This document shows positions 8,828 to 17,651 of a DNA stretch of 64,000 nt, piece by piece (position 1 is the first letter of the stretch; each line of letters opens with the position of its first letter). The stretch is from Kaistella faecalis (GTDB taxonomy: Bacteria; Bacteroidota; Bacteroidia; Flavobacteriales; Weeksellaceae): NCBI RefSeq assembly GCF_019195395.1, contig NZ_CP078067.1:1627783-1691782 (forward strand), given 5' to 3'. Made by a program: the position numbers and the translations under genes. The notes beneath the pieces are model-generated. The model worked only from the letters and a program-made list of their open reading frames with translations. It did not search any database and was not told the origin of the DNA.

Positions 8828-9283
8828 ATGTTCAAAAATTTTAGCTGGGGACACGGTGTTATTGTAGCGCTTGGCTTATTTATGTCCTTTATTTTATTTA
8901 TGATTTTCGTGTATTCGAACGGGATGCAAAACTCTGAACTTATATCCGACAGTTATTATGAAGATGAACTTGCGTATCAGGAAATCATCGATGCTAAAAA
9001 TAACGCGGATTTGCTTAGCGAAAAACCAGTTTATATACAGAATGCTGCGGGAATAACCTTAACCATTCCACAAAATGTGAAGCCTGAAAATTCAAATGTT
9101 CATTTTGAACTTTTCAGAACCGATGATTCCAATCTTGATGTAAAAAAAGACATCACGCTTGATGGTAAAAACCAGTTTCAGATTCCTGCAAAAGTGATTT
9201 TCCCAGGCTCATATACTTTAAAAGTGAAATGGAAAAACAATAAAAAACCTTATCAGGTCGATTACGACATCCAATGGAAATAG
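8828..9283 (+). CDS. ccoH: FixH/CcoH family oxidase assembly protein
   Basis: This 151-residue protein has one N-terminal transmembrane helix (about 12-32) and a periplasmic beta domain. Its signature SYYEDELAYQEIIDAKNN marks the FixH family, which associates with CcoP/CcoN during assembly. The 3' end overlaps the next gene by 10 bases, which indicates translational coupling. Confidence 0.9.
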   Translation: MFKNFSWGHGVIVALGLFMSFILFMIFVYSNGMQNSELISDSYYEDELAYQEIIDAKNNADLLSEKPVYIQNAAGITLTIPQNVKPENSNVHFELFRTDDSNLDVKKDITLDGKNQFQIPAKVIFPGSYTLKVKWKNNKKPYQVDYDIQWK

Positions 9284-10017
9284 CACTTATTTTTTCTGCT
9301 CTGGCTTTGGGATTCGCTTCGGGTTTCCACTGTATCGGTATGTGCGGTCCTATAGCGCTGTCATTGGGTTTAACCAAGAAGCAGGCAACCAATTATTATC
9401 TTCAGAACCTAACTTACCAGTTTGGGCGAATTGTGACCTATTCGTTACTAGGAGCGTTGCTGGGTATTTTAGGTAAAGGTTTTGAGATGGCCGGATTTCA
9501 GAAATATTTAACGATTCTTGCCGGGATTCTCCTCGTGATCATGGCAGTGTTTTCTTTTGGCGGTAAGGATTTTGCTTCTAAAATTCCGTTTTTATCAAAG
9601 TTTCTTTTCAAGGTGAAAATGAATCTTGGAAAATTTATGCAGAAGGCTGATTACAGATCGCGTTTCAGCACCGGAATTCTTAACGGTTTTTTACCGTGCG
9701 GCATGGTTTACATGGCGCTTACAGCAAGTTTGGCAGCTGGCGGAATATGGCAGGGAGCCACTTTTATGGCATTGTTTGGTCTTGGAACTTTACCATTCAT
9801 GTTTTTTGTTGTTTTGCTCGGGAACTTGATGACTACAGCATTCAGAATCAGAATCCTGAAATTCGTTCCAGTGATGATGCTCGTTTTAGGCGGACTTTTC
9901 ATCCTTCGCGGTCTGGAACTCGGGATTCCATATATTTCTCCAAAAGAGGAGGCGTTACACATCATTCATAACGATTCTCCGGAACATCAGCAGGGCAATC
10001 ACGAAACCTGTCATTAA
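9274..10017 (+). CDS. TauE/SafE- or DsbD-like membrane protein of the oxidase assembly locus
   Basis: This 247-residue polytopic protein (about 6 helices) belongs to the sulfite-exporter TauE/SafE annotation group (DsbD_2/UreH-like membrane domain). It shows HCIGMCGP (C20, C24) in the first helix and NGFLPCGMVYMAL near the middle, which resembles the paired cysteines of CcdA/DsbD proteins. The tail after the last helix is rich in His and ends HETCH, possibly metal binding. Members are routinely found after fixH in cbb3 loci. A role in copper handling or thiol redox during oxidase assembly is inferred from context; the exact substrate is unknown. Confidence 0.8.
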   Translation: MEIALIFSALALGFASGFHCIGMCGPIALSLGLTKKQATNYYLQNLTYQFGRIVTYSLLGALLGILGKGFEMAGFQKYLTILAGILLVIMAVFSFGGKDFASKIPFLSKFLFKVKMNLGKFMQKADYRSRFSTGILNGFLPCGMVYMALTASLAAGGIWQGATFMALFGLGTLPFMFFVVLLGNLMTTAFRIRILKFVPVMMLVLGGLFILRGLELGIPYISPKEEALHIIHNDSPEHQQGNHETCH

Positions 10018-10022
10018 ATATG

Positions 10023-10030
10023 TATATTTG
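10023..10030 (+). promoter_or_regulatory. -7 element (TATATTTG) before the secreted protein at 10047
   Basis: TATATTTG ends 16 bases before the ATG. No matching -33 TTG is seen, so support is partial. Confidence 0.3.
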
Positions 10031-10046
10031 AATCTAAACAACACGA

Positions 10047-10676
10047 ATGGATTCAAAATTTACTTTCTTCCTGCTTATAGTAAGTTCCATCATATTTTCT
10101 CAGAAAAAAAATGAAAAGTTTTTCGATGAAGATATTTCAATTAAATATGAAAAAGTGCCAGCTTCAGATGTTGGAATAGGAGTGATGGGAAGCTTCGACA
10201 AGCAGGCATATGCAACTTTTGTAGGAAGTAATGTCGCTGAGAAAAACCAGCAGTATTTTCATTATATCAAATTCAAGAGTATCAATTTCACTGAGAATTC
10301 ATCACAAATTTACCTTTGCATTTATAAAAACAACAGAGGTTTGCCGGGAGAAATACTTGAGGGTGCAAAGTTTCTTGTAAACATTCCAGCTCACAAGTCA
10401 TTTGTTACTGCTGATTTATCAAAACTTAAAATTAAAGTTCCAGAGAACGGATATTTTGTCGGCTTTGAATGGGTTTTATCTAAAGAGAACGAAATGAAAG
10501 GTAAAATATCGGCTGCAAAATTACCTTATAATCCTACAATTTCAGGCTTCACAGATAATAAGGTAAATCTTTATTCAAGAAGCAAAGAATGGAGAAGACA
10601 GCAAGATTCAGATCTCGTTGCAGGTTTAGCTCTGGAGATTTCTTATTTTCAACTTACTTCAGATAAAATCGAGTAA
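10047..10676 (+). CDS. Secreted protein of unknown function
   Basis: I do not recognise a named family. The 209-residue product has a signal peptide (about 1-19, FTFFLLIVSSIIFSQ) and then a beta-rich region with no transmembrane segment. The central part (about 70-150, with IYLCIYKNNRGLPGEIL and ENGYFVGFEWVL) resembles the beta-sandwich tail found behind some Bacteroidota carboxypeptidase-regulatory-like domains, but this is only a faint likeness. It is near the oxidase locus but has its own possible promoter, so a link to respiration is not implied. Confidence 0.7.
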   Translation: MDSKFTFFLLIVSSIIFSQKKNEKFFDEDISIKYEKVPASDVGIGVMGSFDKQAYATFVGSNVAEKNQQYFHYIKFKSINFTENSSQIYLCIYKNNRGLPGEILEGAKFLVNIPAHKSFVTADLSKLKIKVPENGYFVGFEWVLSKENEMKGKISAAKLPYNPTISGFTDNKVNLYSRSKEWRRQQDSDLVAGLALEISYFQLTSDKIE

Positions 10677-10776
10677 GTTCTAAATTCAGTCACGATCATA
10701 CCTTTTTTCCCACTTCTCTGAATTTTAACTTAGGTACAGAATTTGAATCCAAATGCAGTACGTAAAAAAGAAAGAA

Positions 10777-11568
10777 ATGATTAATCACTTAAGAAGTTGG
10801 GTGTCAGCGCTTGCAGTTGTTGTGTTGCAGTCGTGCTCTGTAAATACAGAAACTACTTATTATAAGGATGCAGCAACCAGTATGGAGTCCAACATTCTGA
10901 TGGATCAAAGCATGCTCGGAATGATGAATATGATGGGCGAGAATCAAGGTCTGATTAAAAATTCAAAAGAACTCAGCGCTCTTTCCACAGAATGGAAGAG
11001 TTTGTACGATATCCAGAAAGACGGGAAAATTACGCTTAACAAAGATTCAGCTAAAGTACTGCAGAAACTTTTTCTGAAAGTTAATAAAGAAAAGGGTGAA
11101 GTTTACGGACTTTCTCTAAAATACGATAAACTTTTACCCGGAGAAATCGCCAGCCTTCTGTCACAGAGTAAACAGCTGAAAAACCTGCCTCTTCAGAACG
11201 TAGCAAGCTGGAATGGCAAAGTTCTGACCATTGACACCGATAAGTTCAATTCAACTGAATTCCTCAATGAAATTGCTAAAAATACACCGGGAGAAGAAAC
11301 AGGTAAACCTAAGTCCAAGAGCGATTCACTGGAGGCTTATGGACGACAAATGGCTCAGGGAATAGCCGGAATGATGAAGATGTTTAATATGAATCTTACG
11401 AGTACAATGAAATTTCAGAAACCGATTAAGACGATCGTGGGCAAACATGATTTTGTGAAACAAATAGATAATAAAACCATACAGATCAGCGTCAGGAGCA
11501 AAGACCTGCTTGACGGCGGAAAAGCCCTTACCAACAAAGACCAAAAAATAATTATTACTACAGAATAA
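10777..11568 (+). CDS. Putative lipoprotein of unknown function
   Basis: The 263-residue product starts with a lipoprotein signal peptide ending LQSC (Cys 20 from the chosen ATG). A longer frame opens at 10753 but would put charged residues MQYVKKKE before the signal, so the ATG at 10777 is preferred. The mature part is Met-rich at first (MLGMMNMMGENQ) and otherwise soluble, with no motif that I recognise. It probably sits on the periplasmic or outer-membrane leaflet. It stands alone between two short intergenic gaps and ends at a strong terminator. Confidence 0.75.
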   Translation: MINHLRSWVSALAVVVLQSCSVNTETTYYKDAATSMESNILMDQSMLGMMNMMGENQGLIKNSKELSALSTEWKSLYDIQKDGKITLNKDSAKVLQKLFLKVNKEKGEVYGLSLKYDKLLPGEIASLLSQSKQLKNLPLQNVASWNGKVLTIDTDKFNSTEFLNEIAKNTPGEETGKPKSKSDSLEAYGRQMAQGIAGMMKMFNMNLTSTMKFQKPIKTIVGKHDFVKQIDNKTIQISVRSKDLLDGGKALTNKDQKIIITTE

Positions 11569-11570
11569 AA

Positions 11571-11600
11571 AAACCACCGATATGCCGGTGGTTTTTTTGT
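11571..11600. terminator. Bidirectional terminator between the lipoprotein gene and serS
   Basis: The stem AAACCACCG/CGGTGGTTT with a short loop is flanked by an A-run and a T-run. It can terminate the plus-strand lipoprotein gene and the minus-strand serS. Confidence 0.85.
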
Positions 11601-11616
11601 AAATATAAGTCACTTC

Positions 11617-12885
11617 TTAATCGATAAGATCAAATTTTGTGTATGCTGCAATTTTTTCCGGAATTTTAATTCCGTTTTCTGTTTGGTTATTTTCCAGAAG
11701 TGCTGCCATAATTCTTGGCAAAGCCATTGCAGAGCCATTCAAGGTGTGGACTAACTGTGTTTTTCCTTCGCTTTTAAATCTGCATTTCAACCGGTTTGCC
11801 TGGAAGGTTTCAAAGTTGGAAACAGAAGACACCTCAAGCCATTTTTCCTGCGCCGCACTCCAAACCTCGAAATCGTAGGTCATCGCTGAAGTGAACCCCA
11901 TGTCGCCGCCGCAAAGTCTCAGAATTCTGAAAGGAAGTTCCAGATCCACCAAAATAGATTTTACATGCTCCACCATTTCTTCCAGTGCAGCATAAGAATT
12001 TTCGGGCTTTTCCAGACGTACGATTTCTACTTTCTCGAACTGATGAAGGCGGTTCAAACCACGTACGTGAGCACCGTAACTTCCAGCTTCACGTCTGTAA
12101 CACTGCGAAAATGCTGTATTTTTTATAGGTAAATCCTTTTCGTCAAGCAAAACATCGCGGTATAAATTGGTTACCGGAACTTCTGCGGTCGGAATTAGAT
12201 ATAAGTTGTCTTCGTTGGCGAAATACATTTGACCTTCCTTGTCAGGAAGCTGGCCTGTACCGTAGCCGGAAGCTTCATTTACCACGTGTGGCGGATTTAC
12301 TTCAAGATAACCCGCATCCGTGTTTTTATCAAGAAAATACTGTACTAAAGAGCGCTGAAGTCTGGCTCCTTTTCCGAAATACACCGGAAAACCAGCACCC
12401 GCAATTTTCACGCCCAGTTCGAAATCGATCAAACTGTATTTTTTCGCGAGTTCCCAGTGCGGGATCGCACCTTCTCCCAGGCCTTCAACATCATGGGACT
12501 GGTAAATTATTTCGTTGTCGTCGGCAGTTGTTCCGGCCACAACTTTTTCATAAGGTATGTTAGGGATCAGGTACAAAATCTCTGCAAGTTTTGCTTCTGT
12601 ATCTCTCAATTGTTGCTGAATATTTTGGGAATTTTCTTTGTACTCCGCGGTTTTTGATTTGGCAGCTTCGGCCTCGTCTCTTTTTCCTTCTTTCATTAAA
12701 ATTCCGATTTCTTTCGAAATTTTATTCATTTCGGCCAGATTCTGATCGAGATCGAACTGAAGTTTTTTTCTTTCATCATCAGTAGAAATAGCTTCATCAA
12801 CCAATTCTATCTGCTTGAAATTTCTCTTATTTAAACCTGCTGTAACGCGTTCTTTGTTTTCGCGCAAAAAATTAACCTGTAACAT
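11617..12885 (-). CDS. serS: Seryl-tRNA synthetase
   Basis: This 422-residue class II synthetase charges tRNA-Ser and, in bacteria, tRNA-Sec. The N-terminal coiled-coil arm (about 1-110, KQIELVDEAISTDDERKKLQ onward) binds the long variable arm of tRNA-Ser. The catalytic core shows motif 2 (YRREAGSYG...GLNRLHQFEKVEI) and motif 3 (NGSAMALPRIMAALLENNQ). Length and motifs are complete. Confidence 0.97.
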   Translation of the reverse strand: MLQVNFLRENKERVTAGLNKRNFKQIELVDEAISTDDERKKLQFDLDQNLAEMNKISKEIGILMKEGKRDEAEAAKSKTAEYKENSQNIQQQLRDTEAKLAEILYLIPNIPYEKVVAGTTADDNEIIYQSHDVEGLGEGAIPHWELAKKYSLIDFELGVKIAGAGFPVYFGKGARLQRSLVQYFLDKNTDAGYLEVNPPHVVNEASGYGTGQLPDKEGQMYFANEDNLYLIPTAEVPVTNLYRDVLLDEKDLPIKNTAFSQCYRREAGSYGAHVRGLNRLHQFEKVEIVRLEKPENSYAALEEMVEHVKSILVDLELPFRILRLCGGDMGFTSAMTYDFEVWSAAQEKWLEVSSVSNFETFQANRLKCRFKSEGKTQLVHTLNGSAMALPRIMAALLENNQTENGIKIPEKIAAYTKFDLID

Positions 12886-12891
12886 TTAAAT

Positions 12892-12947
12892 CAAATTTAG
12901 ATTTTGGATTTTAGATCGTCTAAAATCAAATAGCTCCCGCAAATTTA
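12892..12947 (-). promoter_or_regulatory. Upstream region of serS: two -7 elements and a perfect palindrome
   Basis: On the minus strand TAAATTTG occurs at 12947-12940 and 12899-12892. The second lies 6 bases before the serS ATG, so a transcript from it would be essentially leaderless. Between them is a 9-3-9 perfect inverted repeat, GATTTTAGA-tcg-TCTAAAATC (12907-12927), with no T-run behind it. Confidence 0.4.
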
Positions 12948-12975
12948 CTATTTTTAAAGAGGATTTTGCTCGAAA

Positions 12976-13473
12976 TTATTTTTGAATTTTCACAATATTA
13001 GGCTCGTCGGCAACCTTCGTGAACTGCAAAACATTATTGTACCATACTTTGGTAACCCGAAATATTTCCGGAGTGAAGCTGTATTGCACCTTCATTGTAT
13101 CATTAACGGACGCAGTGGTAGAGTCGGTAAGACGTTTGGTGAATGAAAGGGCAATCCTGGATTCATATGTTTTGGTATTTCCCGTCGAATCTATTCCAAT
13201 TCTTCTGGCTCCTGCGATGTACTCGATATAACTCAGCGTATCCTGATCTTTTTTAGTAGAGAAATTCACCGGTGCCGAGTCGGTAAGTCCGTATACATCA
13301 TTCATTCTGATATTGGTATAACCTCCTTGGATATTACTGTTAAGCATATCCTGTCCCGCAGAATCAATATAGAGACGGATAATCTGATCAATTTTCTGCA
13401 CGCCAGCCTCGTCATTTCTGCACGACAGCAATGCGAAAAAAATTAGAAGGGAAAGGAAAAATACATTTTTCAT
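12976..13473 (-). CDS. Putative lipoprotein, unknown function
   Basis: The 165-residue product has a lipoprotein signal peptide ending LLSC (Cys 18). The mature part is small, Ser/Thr-rich and beta-predicted, with no recognised domain. It lies 15 bases downstream of the flippase gene on the same strand, so it may be the last gene of the glycan cluster transcript, although nothing in its sequence points to glycan work. Confidence 0.75.
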   Translation of the reverse strand: MKNVFFLSLLIFFALLSCRNDEAGVQKIDQIIRLYIDSAGQDMLNSNIQGGYTNIRMNDVYGLTDSAPVNFSTKKDQDTLSYIEYIAGARRIGIDSTGNTKTYESRIALSFTKRLTDSTTASVNDTMKVQYSFTPEIFRVTKVWYNNVLQFTKVADEPNIVKIQK

Positions 13474-13488
13474 TAAGGCAAAGATAAT

Positions 13489-14736
13489 TTATTTTAGTTT
13501 TTTAAGGTAAGTATAAAAGTAAATCATCAGGAGTAATCCGTTTGCTAACATCGTTATGCTTAAACTCAAAGCCATTCCGGTAATTCCGTACTTACCGACC
13601 AAAAAGAACGAAATTAGAGGCAAAAGAATTAATGTAAAAACAGAAATAACTGTGTTAACACTCATTTTACCCACTGCAGAAATCAGGTTCCCATAAAGGT
13701 TTCGGAGAAGCATATTGAGGCAAAATCCCGCGAGCAAAATAACAAAAACCCACGAACTGTCATCATATTTTACACTGAAGAAAAATTTGAGAATCTCGGA
13801 TTTTAGCAGGATTCCAAATCCCAGTATAAGTACCGTAATGGGTAAAAATATTTTATAATAGTTGGAAATATAGTTTCTTAAGAAGTGTTTATTCTGATAG
13901 TTTTTTGCCAGAACCGGAAAATCGCTTTGCATAAATGTAAGCGCAAGGAAAGTAATATTGGCCGGAAGCAGGATCGCGACTTTGTAGTCAGCTACCGCAT
14001 TTTCGTTCATAAGAAAACTCAGCATCAGCACGTCAGCGGAAAATAATGCGTCAGACAACAAAGCTGTGCCGGAAGCGTGCAAACCATAATCCCACAGTTC
14101 TTTTTTATTGAAACTAAAATTCTCGGTTAAAGAAGAGAAATGTTCTTTTTTAAACCAGAACAATGCGATAAACGGAGTGAGTGCCGAGGCCGCCAAATAG
14201 CCTTGCAAACCGAAAATGTAAGTGAGTATAAGTAAAGAAACAACTCCTGCAATATTTACAACGTTGTTGACCTTTGCAAACTCTGAATTCTTACCGAAAA
14301 TCCTTAGTTCAGACTGAATGTGGTTGAAAAAGTAATGTCCAATAAGCCGAAATGCAAAGAAGATAAAGAGGTGAAAAACATTCTCATAGCGATCGATATA
14401 AAATATGCTGACCACTAAAAATATGATGCTGAGCAGGACCTGGAATCCCAAACCCTTTAGAAAAAGGTATTTTGCAAGATGCTTCTTTTCAATTAAGTTA
14501 TCACCTAGGGAACCAAATCTGAGTAAACTCTGCTGACTTCCGAATCCGCTGAATGGCGCAAAAACAGCAAATACCGATGCCACGATACTTATGATTCCGA
14601 ATTCGCTTTCAGGTAAAATCCGTATGATGAAAAGTGAACCCAGGAAAGCACAAATCTTCGCAATTAGGAGTGACAGGAAAATATGCTGCCCTTTGTTTCT
14701 GAAGAAATGCTGTAAAAATTCCTGTAGACTTTTCAC
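13489..14736 (-). CDS. Polysaccharide flippase, Wzx/MATE-like (oligosaccharide flippase family)
   Basis: This 415-residue protein has about 12 transmembrane helices and a typical first segment (KGQHIFLSLLIAKICAFLGS, then FGIISIVASVFAVFAPFSGF). It is the polysaccharide-biosynthesis exporter fold that moves lipid-linked glycans across the inner membrane. It begins 3 bases after the stop of the asparagine-synthase-like gene, so the two are likely translationally coupled. The substrate cannot be read from sequence. Confidence 0.88.
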   Translation of the reverse strand: MKSLQEFLQHFFRNKGQHIFLSLLIAKICAFLGSLFIIRILPESEFGIISIVASVFAVFAPFSGFGSQQSLLRFGSLGDNLIEKKHLAKYLFLKGLGFQVLLSIIFLVVSIFYIDRYENVFHLFIFFAFRLIGHYFFNHIQSELRIFGKNSEFAKVNNVVNIAGVVSLLILTYIFGLQGYLAASALTPFIALFWFKKEHFSSLTENFSFNKKELWDYGLHASGTALLSDALFSADVLMLSFLMNENAVADYKVAILLPANITFLALTFMQSDFPVLAKNYQNKHFLRNYISNYYKIFLPITVLILGFGILLKSEILKFFFSVKYDDSSWVFVILLAGFCLNMLLRNLYGNLISAVGKMSVNTVISVFTLILLPLISFFLVGKYGITGMALSLSITMLANGLLLMIYFYTYLKKLK

Positions 14737-14739
14737 AAT

Positions 14740-16386
14740 TTAAAAAAAGAGTTTAAAGATGGCTAAAATATTCACCGCCTGAGATTTGTCGTGAAATGTT
14801 GCAGAGCTGAAAAGTTCTTTCACATTGTCTAGAAGGTCCGGATACTCCTCAACTCGGTATAAATTTTCTTCGAAATATTTCTGATAATATTTTTGAATTT
14901 CCGGATCATTATCGTAATAAAACTGGTACGGATACATGCTGGCATGTTGCGGAATTTTCAGGATTTTTTCTGTCAGTATTTTAAAACCTCTTTTGATAAA
15001 CTGGTCTCCAAAACCTGTTTTCCATGGGGCATCGGGCTTAAGTAACGTGCGTTCCCAACGGTATTTTGTAGCTTCTTTACAATGCCTGTTAATCCATTCG
15101 AGATAAAAACGGTGATTGAATTTCCATTCTTCGGGAAGAGAAATGGCGAGTTTCAGAAAATCTTTAGACATAAACGGTGAAGTCTGATACCGTTTTTCCT
15201 GAAATACATGCGCTCCCAAAACTGTCCGGTTATACGCTATATTCCTAAGAAGAAATAGCTCCTCAGTCTCGTAACCGGTTAAAATTTGATCTAAATTTTT
15301 CTGAACCTTCGGGAGGTAGTTGGGATTGACAACAATCTTAAAACTGCTTGGTTTTTTGCGTTTCGGTTCTGTGTTAAATCCTCCCAGAACACCGTCACCA
15401 ATCTGTCCGCTGTGGAATAATCCAAAATTTTCGTACTGCATTTTTTCGACCGCATGTCGCGCATGAATACCGCCGGTATAAAAAACCATTCCCTCAGAAA
15501 TCTCAGTGAGTTCGTCAATTTTTTTGAGGAATTTTCCGCCATCCAGAGGAATGAACTCATAATGAATCCGGTAATCTTCCGCTATTTTGCGGGAAATCGT
15601 ATGATCGAAATATCCGGATTGTGAAAAACAGAGCGCATTTTCCGGGACTTCATTGTTTTTAATGGCGTACATCATTGCCACCCGGCTGTCTAAACCGCCA
15701 CTGAGCAGCGAAAGATGATTTTTACCTAACTCAGTGTCTTTCTGATATTCCATCAATACCGCATCGGTAAAGACTTCATGAATCTTGTCGATGGCTTGCG
15801 TTTTACTTCCTATAAACGAGGGTGTTTCCGAAAGATTAAAGTACTGTTTTTCTTCTACCTTTAAATCAATGCAGGTAATTTCGAGATAATGACCATCCAA
15901 AAGTTTAGAAATTCCTTCAATCGGAGTTTTCTTTTCAGGTAAATTGCTGAAACAGAGAAATTGATAAAGAGATTCAAAGTCCGGATTTGAATTTTTGCCG
16001 GAATTTTTAAGACTTTCGTTAAGTCGTACCAAACTCGTATCAATGAAAAATTCATTCCCGAATTTTCCATGGAAAACCCTTTGTGTTGAAGTAATATTGG
16101 TAAATACAAAAATTTTTGAGCGCAGTTTATCGTAAATAAATCCGCGGATTTCACCTTCAAATTCATTAATGATGTTCTCCTTTTTCTGAATGTAAAGTTC
16201 GCGGATTAACGTTTCAAAATCTTTTAGCGCATATTCGTGAAGGAGTTTTTTTTTGTTCAGTAAAACGCCTTCCAATAAAAAATCAAAATGTTCCGTCTGA
16301 AGGTGAAAATCATCATATTCACCTGAAATAAAAGATTTTATAACGATATTTTGCTTTGAAATCTGAATGGAAAATCCTTTTTTCAT
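14740..16386 (-). CDS. Asparagine-synthase-like protein in a glycan cluster (no glutaminase Cys)
   Basis: The 548-residue product has an N-terminal region like the class II amidotransferase domain (about 1-180) and a C-terminal ATP-pyrophosphatase domain with LSGGLDSRVAMMYAI near residue 230. True AsnB needs Cys as residue 2 for glutamine hydrolysis. Here the chain starts MKKGFS, so the glutaminase site is missing and ammonia from glutamine is unlikely. The synthase half keeps its PP-motif. Such proteins are common in capsule and lipopolysaccharide loci, where they may amidate sugar acids or peptides; here it lies between a flippase and a GT4 enzyme. Calling it a true asparagine synthase would be unsafe. 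Confidence 0.82.
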   Translation of the reverse strand: MKKGFSIQISKQNIVIKSFISGEYDDFHLQTEHFDFLLEGVLLNKKKLLHEYALKDFETLIRELYIQKKENIINEFEGEIRGFIYDKLRSKIFVFTNITSTQRVFHGKFGNEFFIDTSLVRLNESLKNSGKNSNPDFESLYQFLCFSNLPEKKTPIEGISKLLDGHYLEITCIDLKVEEKQYFNLSETPSFIGSKTQAIDKIHEVFTDAVLMEYQKDTELGKNHLSLLSGGLDSRVAMMYAIKNNEVPENALCFSQSGYFDHTISRKIAEDYRIHYEFIPLDGGKFLKKIDELTEISEGMVFYTGGIHARHAVEKMQYENFGLFHSGQIGDGVLGGFNTEPKRKKPSSFKIVVNPNYLPKVQKNLDQILTGYETEELFLLRNIAYNRTVLGAHVFQEKRYQTSPFMSKDFLKLAISLPEEWKFNHRFYLEWINRHCKEATKYRWERTLLKPDAPWKTGFGDQFIKRGFKILTEKILKIPQHASMYPYQFYYDNDPEIQKYYQKYFEENLYRVEEYPDLLDNVKELFSSATFHDKSQAVNILAIFKLFF

Positions 16387-16461
16387 TCTGGTAAGTATTC
16401 AATTTTTGTTTGAAAAGTTAATTTACATAAAATTATACACGGAAAAGAAGTTTTTGAGATT

Positions 16462-17583
16462 TTAGTTCAAAACCTGGCGATAAATTTCATTAAATTTTTG
16501 TGCGATTTTACCCATGGAGAAATGATCTTCTACAAATTCGTGCAATTTATTTGGATCCTCGAATTCTGTTTTTTGCTTTAAGACCTTTTTCATCGCTTCG
16601 TAAAGTTCATCTTCGGAATTGCTGATTAAAATCCCATTTTTACTGCTGATGATTTCCGGTATGCCCCCAACATTTGTTGCAATAGCAGGTGTGCCTGTAG
16701 AAAGTGCTTCAAGCAGAACACACGGGAAGTTTTCGTAATCGCTGAAAAGAATAAAGCAGCTACTCCCGCGCATCTTTTCGGATACTTCATTTAAAGTAAG
16801 CATGGGAAAGGTTTTTATATAACTTTCAGCACCAAATTTTTTTACCAGTTGATTCAGCTTTTCTACATCGCCGTCACCACCGATCTGTAGTTCAAAATCA
16901 GGAATATCTTGGTATAAACGCACCGCTGCACCGAGAATCTTTTCAGGGTTTTTCAGCGGAATCAGGTTCGAAATATGTAGGAAAGTAAATTTTTCCGGAG
17001 CTGACGTTTTTAAATGAAATAAATTGGTGTCAACTACATTTTGAATGACTTCCATTTTGTTTTTGAATCCCAGCGATTTTAAATCCTTCAAAAGATATTG
17101 GCTCACCGGCAGAAGATAAGAGGCTTTTCCGGCAATTTTCCTGGCTGTAAAAAGCTGAAATTTAGAAAGGCTGTGACGCTTAATCCTCAGAAAACCCGAC
17201 CAGTGCTCGGTTACTACAAATGGAATTTTGTGCCTTATCTTTAAGTAAAGTGCAAATAGTAAATTGTTCTGCAAAACATTTGCATGAACCAGATCAGGCT
17301 TGTGAATTTTAGCAAAGCCTTTTCTGTAGGCCTTCATTCTTCGGATAAAATTAACAGCGGGATTAGCGGTTTGTTGGTAGTAAACGATCAGAGTGCGGAT
17401 TCCGTTGATCATCTTATCATCGAAAATAAAGTCCTCTTTCTGGGTCGGATCACCGATGGCGTGAAGAACCTCTACATTATGTAACTGCGAGACCGCTTCC
17501 GCGTGACGCTGAACAAAATTTCCGTTAGTCGGCTCTAATCTGTTCGGAAACCACGATGAAATAAAGAGAATTTTGTACCGCAT
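16462..17583 (-). CDS. Glycosyltransferase family 4
   Basis: This 373-residue GT-B enzyme starts MRYKILFISSWFPNRLEPTN and shows the GT4 features FLHISNLIPLKNPE and the nucleotide-sugar region SDYENFPCVLLEALSTGTPAIATNVGGIPEII. The E-x7-E pattern expected for GT4 retaining enzymes is present. A TTG codon 18 bases upstream would lengthen the protein, but the ATG at 17583 matches family starts. It leads the minus-strand glycan cluster (GT4, asparagine-synthase-like, flippase), with 75 bases before the next gene. Confidence 0.92.
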   Translation of the reverse strand: MRYKILFISSWFPNRLEPTNGNFVQRHAEAVSQLHNVEVLHAIGDPTQKEDFIFDDKMINGIRTLIVYYQQTANPAVNFIRRMKAYRKGFAKIHKPDLVHANVLQNNLLFALYLKIRHKIPFVVTEHWSGFLRIKRHSLSKFQLFTARKIAGKASYLLPVSQYLLKDLKSLGFKNKMEVIQNVVDTNLFHLKTSAPEKFTFLHISNLIPLKNPEKILGAAVRLYQDIPDFELQIGGDGDVEKLNQLVKKFGAESYIKTFPMLTLNEVSEKMRGSSCFILFSDYENFPCVLLEALSTGTPAIATNVGGIPEIISSKNGILISNSEDELYEAMKKVLKQKTEFEDPNKLHEFVEDHFSMGKIAQKFNEIYRQVLN

Positions 17584-17619
17584 GTTGTTATAATCAAACA
17601 AAAATAGGGAATTATTTTA

Positions 17620-17651
17620 GCCAAAAAAAGCCTGAATGGGATTCAGACTTT
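17620..17651 (-). terminator. Terminator of the pseudouridine synthase gene
   Basis: On the minus strand an 11-bp stem AAAGTCTGAAT/ATTCAGGCTTT with a 3-base loop runs into TTTTTGG. It overlaps the last bases of the stop codon. Confidence 0.85.

Noticed and set aside
10682-10725. AAATTCAG/CTGAATTT inverted repeat after the secreted protein gene as a terminator
   Set aside because: The 28-base loop is too long and no T-run follows the 3' arm.
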